This document shows, piece by piece, positions 61,801 to 64,000 of a stretch of 64,000 nt of DNA; positions within the stretch are counted from its first letter, which is position 1; every line of letters begins with the position of its first letter. Where the stretch lies: assembly GCF_023509035.1 (NCBI RefSeq), contig NZ_CP075583.1:5394001-5458000 (forward strand), read 5' to 3'. A program made the translations under genes and the position numbers. The notes below the pieces were generated by a model, which saw nothing but the letters and a program-made list of their open reading frames with translations, did not search any database and was not told the origin of the DNA. Origin of the DNA: Janthinobacterium lividum (GTDB lineage Bacteria; Pseudomonadota; Gammaproteobacteria; Burkholderiales; Burkholderiaceae_D).

Positions 61801-64000
61801 TTATTTCGACGTCGTTGCCTTGGCGCCGCTCTCGCCCTCTTTCGCCACCTTGGCAAAGTCGCCCGCCACCACCACCGAGACGGCCGATGGTTTCAGGTAC
61901 TCGCGCAGGCTCTGGTTCACTTGCGCCAGGGTCAAGGCCGCCACTTTCGCTTCCAGGTCCTTGTCGTAAGCCATGGTGCGGTCTTGCGCCAGGTAGCCGG
62001 CCAGTTCTCGCGCCAGGCCCGCATCCTGCGTGCGGCCCACTTCTTCCGATTGCAGCCAGCCTTTCTTCGCCTCGGCCAATTCCTCTTGCGTAAAGCCGTC
62101 GGCCAGCACCTTGGCGATTTCCTCGCGCAGGGCCGCTTCCACCTTGACCGTGTTTTGCGGCGCGCTGATGGCATACGCCATCCAGTAACCGGCCGGTTCG
62201 CGCGACGGCACCGTCACTTGCGAGCCGACGCCGTACGACAAGCCTTCCTTCTGGCGGATGCGGTCGGCCAGGCGGCTGCGCAAGGCACCGCCACCGAGCA
62301 TGTGATTGGCGATCAGCAAGGCCGGATAGCTGGCGGCGTCATCCTTGAGGGGAATCGGCTGGATGGCGAACAGCACGCTATTCGCCTTGTCCGGCGTTTC
62401 CAGCGTGACTTTCTCGCCGCTGACAGGCTTGACGGCATCGGCAATGCGCACATACGGCTGCTGCGCCTTCCAGCTGCCGTACAGGCTGGCCACTTGCGCC
62501 TTCAGGGCGGCCGGGTCGAAGTCGCCCACGGCAGCGAAAGTCGCGTTCGACGCGCCGTAGTAGGCGCCATGGAAGGCTTTCACGTCAGCCACCTGGATGG
62601 CTTTCCATTGCGCCAGTTCGGCCGGCAAGGTGGCCACGTGGCGCACATGGCCTTCCGGCGTGGCGTCGAGCAGGCGGCGGAAGGCATTCACGGCCAGTGG
62701 CTGTGGTTCAGGCAATTCCTGCTCCGCGCGGCCCACGCGCTCGCGCTGCAATTCCAGGAATTCCGTTTCGTTCAGGGCCGGCTTTTGCAGCACTTGCGCC
62801 AGCAAGTCCATGGCGGCCGGCAAGTTCTCGCGCTTGCCCGTCAGCATGGCGGTAACGCCTTCGGCGCTGCCCGTGATGGCTACCTGCATGCCCAGCTGGT
62901 CGAACTTGTCCTTCACTTCCTGGCGCGACAGTTTATCCGTGCCGCGCGACAGCAGATTGGCCGTGTAGCTGCCAACAAACGACTTGCCGCGCAAGCTCTC
63001 TTCGCTGCCGATCTGCAATTTCAGCACGACGCTGACGGTGCTGCCCTTGGTTTTCTTCGGCAGCAAGGCGCCTTTCAAGCCGTTCGGCAAAGTGAAGCGC
63101 GTGGTGCGCGCCTCGATATTGTCGGGGCTGGGGTCGAACGCTTCGCCCTGCGCCACGACGGCGCGGCCCGTGTAGCCGGCCAGTTGCGGCGCCACGTCGG
63201 CGTAGGCCGGCACGACGGTGCGGTCCGGCGCATCGGTGGGGATGAAACGGCCCAGGGTGCGGTTCGAGCTCTTCAGGTACTTCTCGGCCGCCGCCTGGAC
63301 CTGCGCCGTCGTCAATTTGTCGAGCTGGTCACGCTGCAGGAAGAACAAACGCCAGTCGCCGGCCGCCAAGGACTCCGTCAGGGCGATCGTCATGCGCGCC
63401 GTGTTCGAGGTGATCAGTTCCACCTGCTTGTTCAGCTGCTGTTTGACACGCGCCACTTCCGCATCTGTGATGGGCTGCGATTTCAGCTCTTCCAGCACTT
63501 TCAGCATGGCCGCTTGCGCCGCATCGAGGTTGCCATCGACGGGCACCAGCGCGCCAAACAGGTTGTAGCCCGGCTCCAGATTGCTCACCGAGTTGTATTC
63601 GATCTTGCTGGCCAGCTTGGTTTCCACCAGCGCCTTGTGCAGGCGGCCGGCGGGCGCGTCCGTCAGCACGTGGCCCAGCACCTCGATGGCGACGGCGTCC
63701 GGGTTGCCGGACGGCGCCACGTGATAGCCAGCGCCAACGAACTGCGTGCCGCCGCTGCGGCGCACCGTCACGGCGCGCTCGCCATCCTGCACGGGTTCGG
63801 CCGTATAGGTCGGTTCGATCACGCGCGTGGGTTTCGGAATCTTGCCAAACAGATCATTGATCTGCTTCAAGACCTTGGCTTCGTCGAAGCGGCCCGCCAC
63901 CATCAGTACGGCGTTATCTGGCTGATAATATTTATGGTAAAACGCGCGCAAGCGGGGAATATTCACTTGCTCGATGTCGGAGCGGGCGCCGATGGTCGAC
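61801..64000 (-). CDS. M16 family zinc peptidase, cut by the window edge
   Basis: Partial: at least 733 residues, reading from base 64000 to the stop at 61801; the N-terminus, including the HxxEH zinc motif, lies outside. An internal GTG at 63966 is not the true start because the frame continues upstream with conserved TIGARSDIEQVNIPRLRAFYHKYY. Seen here are the rest of the first M16 half (VRRSGGTQFVGAGYHVAPS), a linker (about residues 280-310) and a second, inactive-type M16 domain (LKLQIGSEESLRGKSFVGS, LADRIRQKEGLSYGVGSQV). It resembles two-domain periplasmic pitrilysin-like peptidases of proteobacteria. Confidence 0.88.
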   Translation of the reverse strand, partial: STIGARSDIEQVNIPRLRAFYHKYYQPDNAVLMVAGRFDEAKVLKQINDLFGKIPKPTRVIEPTYTAEPVQDGERAVTVRRSGGTQFVGAGYHVAPSGNPDAVAIEVLGHVLTDAPAGRLHKALVETKLASKIEYNSVSNLEPGYNLFGALVPVDGNLDAAQAAMLKVLEELKSQPITDAEVARVKQQLNKQVELITSNTARMTIALTESLAAGDWRLFFLQRDQLDKLTTAQVQAAAEKYLKSSNRTLGRFIPTDAPDRTVVPAYADVAPQLAGYTGRAVVAQGEAFDPSPDNIEARTTRFTLPNGLKGALLPKKTKGSTVSVVLKLQIGSEESLRGKSFVGSYTANLLSRGTDKLSRQEVKDKFDQLGMQVAITGSAEGVTAMLTGKRENLPAAMDLLAQVLQKPALNETEFLELQRERVGRAEQELPEPQPLAVNAFRRLLDATPEGHVRHVATLPAELAQWKAIQVADVKAFHGAYYGASNATFAAVGDFDPAALKAQVASLYGSWKAQQPYVRIADAVKPVSGEKVTLETPDKANSVLFAIQPIPLKDDAASYPALLIANHMLGGGALRSRLADRIRQKEGLSYGVGSQVTVPSREPAGYWMAYAISAPQNTVKVEAALREEIAKVLADGFTQEELAEAKKGWLQSEEVGRTQDAGLARELAGYLAQDRTMAYDKDLEAKVAALTLAQVNQSLREYLKPSAVSVVVAGDFAKVAKEGESGAKATTSK

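Overview
The window looks like chromosomal DNA of a high-GC Gram-negative betaproteobacterium, most likely an Oxalobacteraceae member close to Janthinobacterium, Duganella or Massilia. That placement is inferred from GC-rich codon use, the PhaB/DksA/RhlE set, the Tad pilus genes, the PbpC-macroglobulin pair and the run of small Burkholderiales-type envelope genes. I could not run a search. I see no rRNA, tRNA, CRISPR array, transposase or phage module.

Layout. 0.1-4.2 kb: Flp pilin, a LuxR-type response regulator, and the TadE, TadE/F-like and TadG-like pseudopilin/von Willebrand genes. 4.2-7.3 kb: isochorismatase-fold hydrolase, YtcJ-like amidohydrolase and a small orphan. 7.3-11.4 kb: an operon of a BlaI repressor, a BlaR1-like M56 protease fused to an M23 peptidase domain, and a TonB-dependent receptor, with two perfect palindromes in its promoter. 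11.7-19.5 kb: rhlE, hydroxypyruvate isomerase, an unknown lipoprotein pair, a PhnB-like VOC protein, a DksA-type zinc finger, phaB, UspA and two hypotheticals. 19.6-22.6 kb: polar amino-acid ABC transporter. 22.7-28.9 kb: serine hydrolase with a repeat tail, a LytS/LytTR two-component pair, MtfA and a winged-helix protein. 29.4-36.1 kb: a nitrate/sulfonate-type ABC transporter preceded by a sigma-54-type promoter and followed by a sensor kinase and a sigma-54 activator. 36.2-45.1 kb: two exported proteins, then pbpC and a giant alpha-2-macroglobulin gene with a thioester motif. 45.6-48.9 kb: OmpA, YihY and an AI-2E transporter. 49-61.7 kb: a dense cluster of small envelope and stress genes (BON, glycine-zipper, DUF3309, YqjD/YqjE, ferritin-like, DUF4398, OmpA-type, AsmA, OsmB, lmo0937-like) with one Crp/Fnr regulator. 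61.8-64.0 kb: an M16 peptidase cut by the window edge.

Two observations stand out. First, ten intergenic copies of one 16-bp palindrome (YGTNCG, four bases, CGNACR) lie mostly in the envelope/stress cluster, with further copies before ompA and before a small lipoprotein gene. One copy lies between the Crp/Fnr gene and its divergent neighbour. This looks like an uncharacterised envelope-stress regulon. Second, eight conserved genes are each broken by exactly one single-base indel, mostly in short homopolymers, and each is repaired to a full-length protein by one base. That pattern fits sequencing error better than eight independent gene deaths, so those genes are probably intact in the organism.
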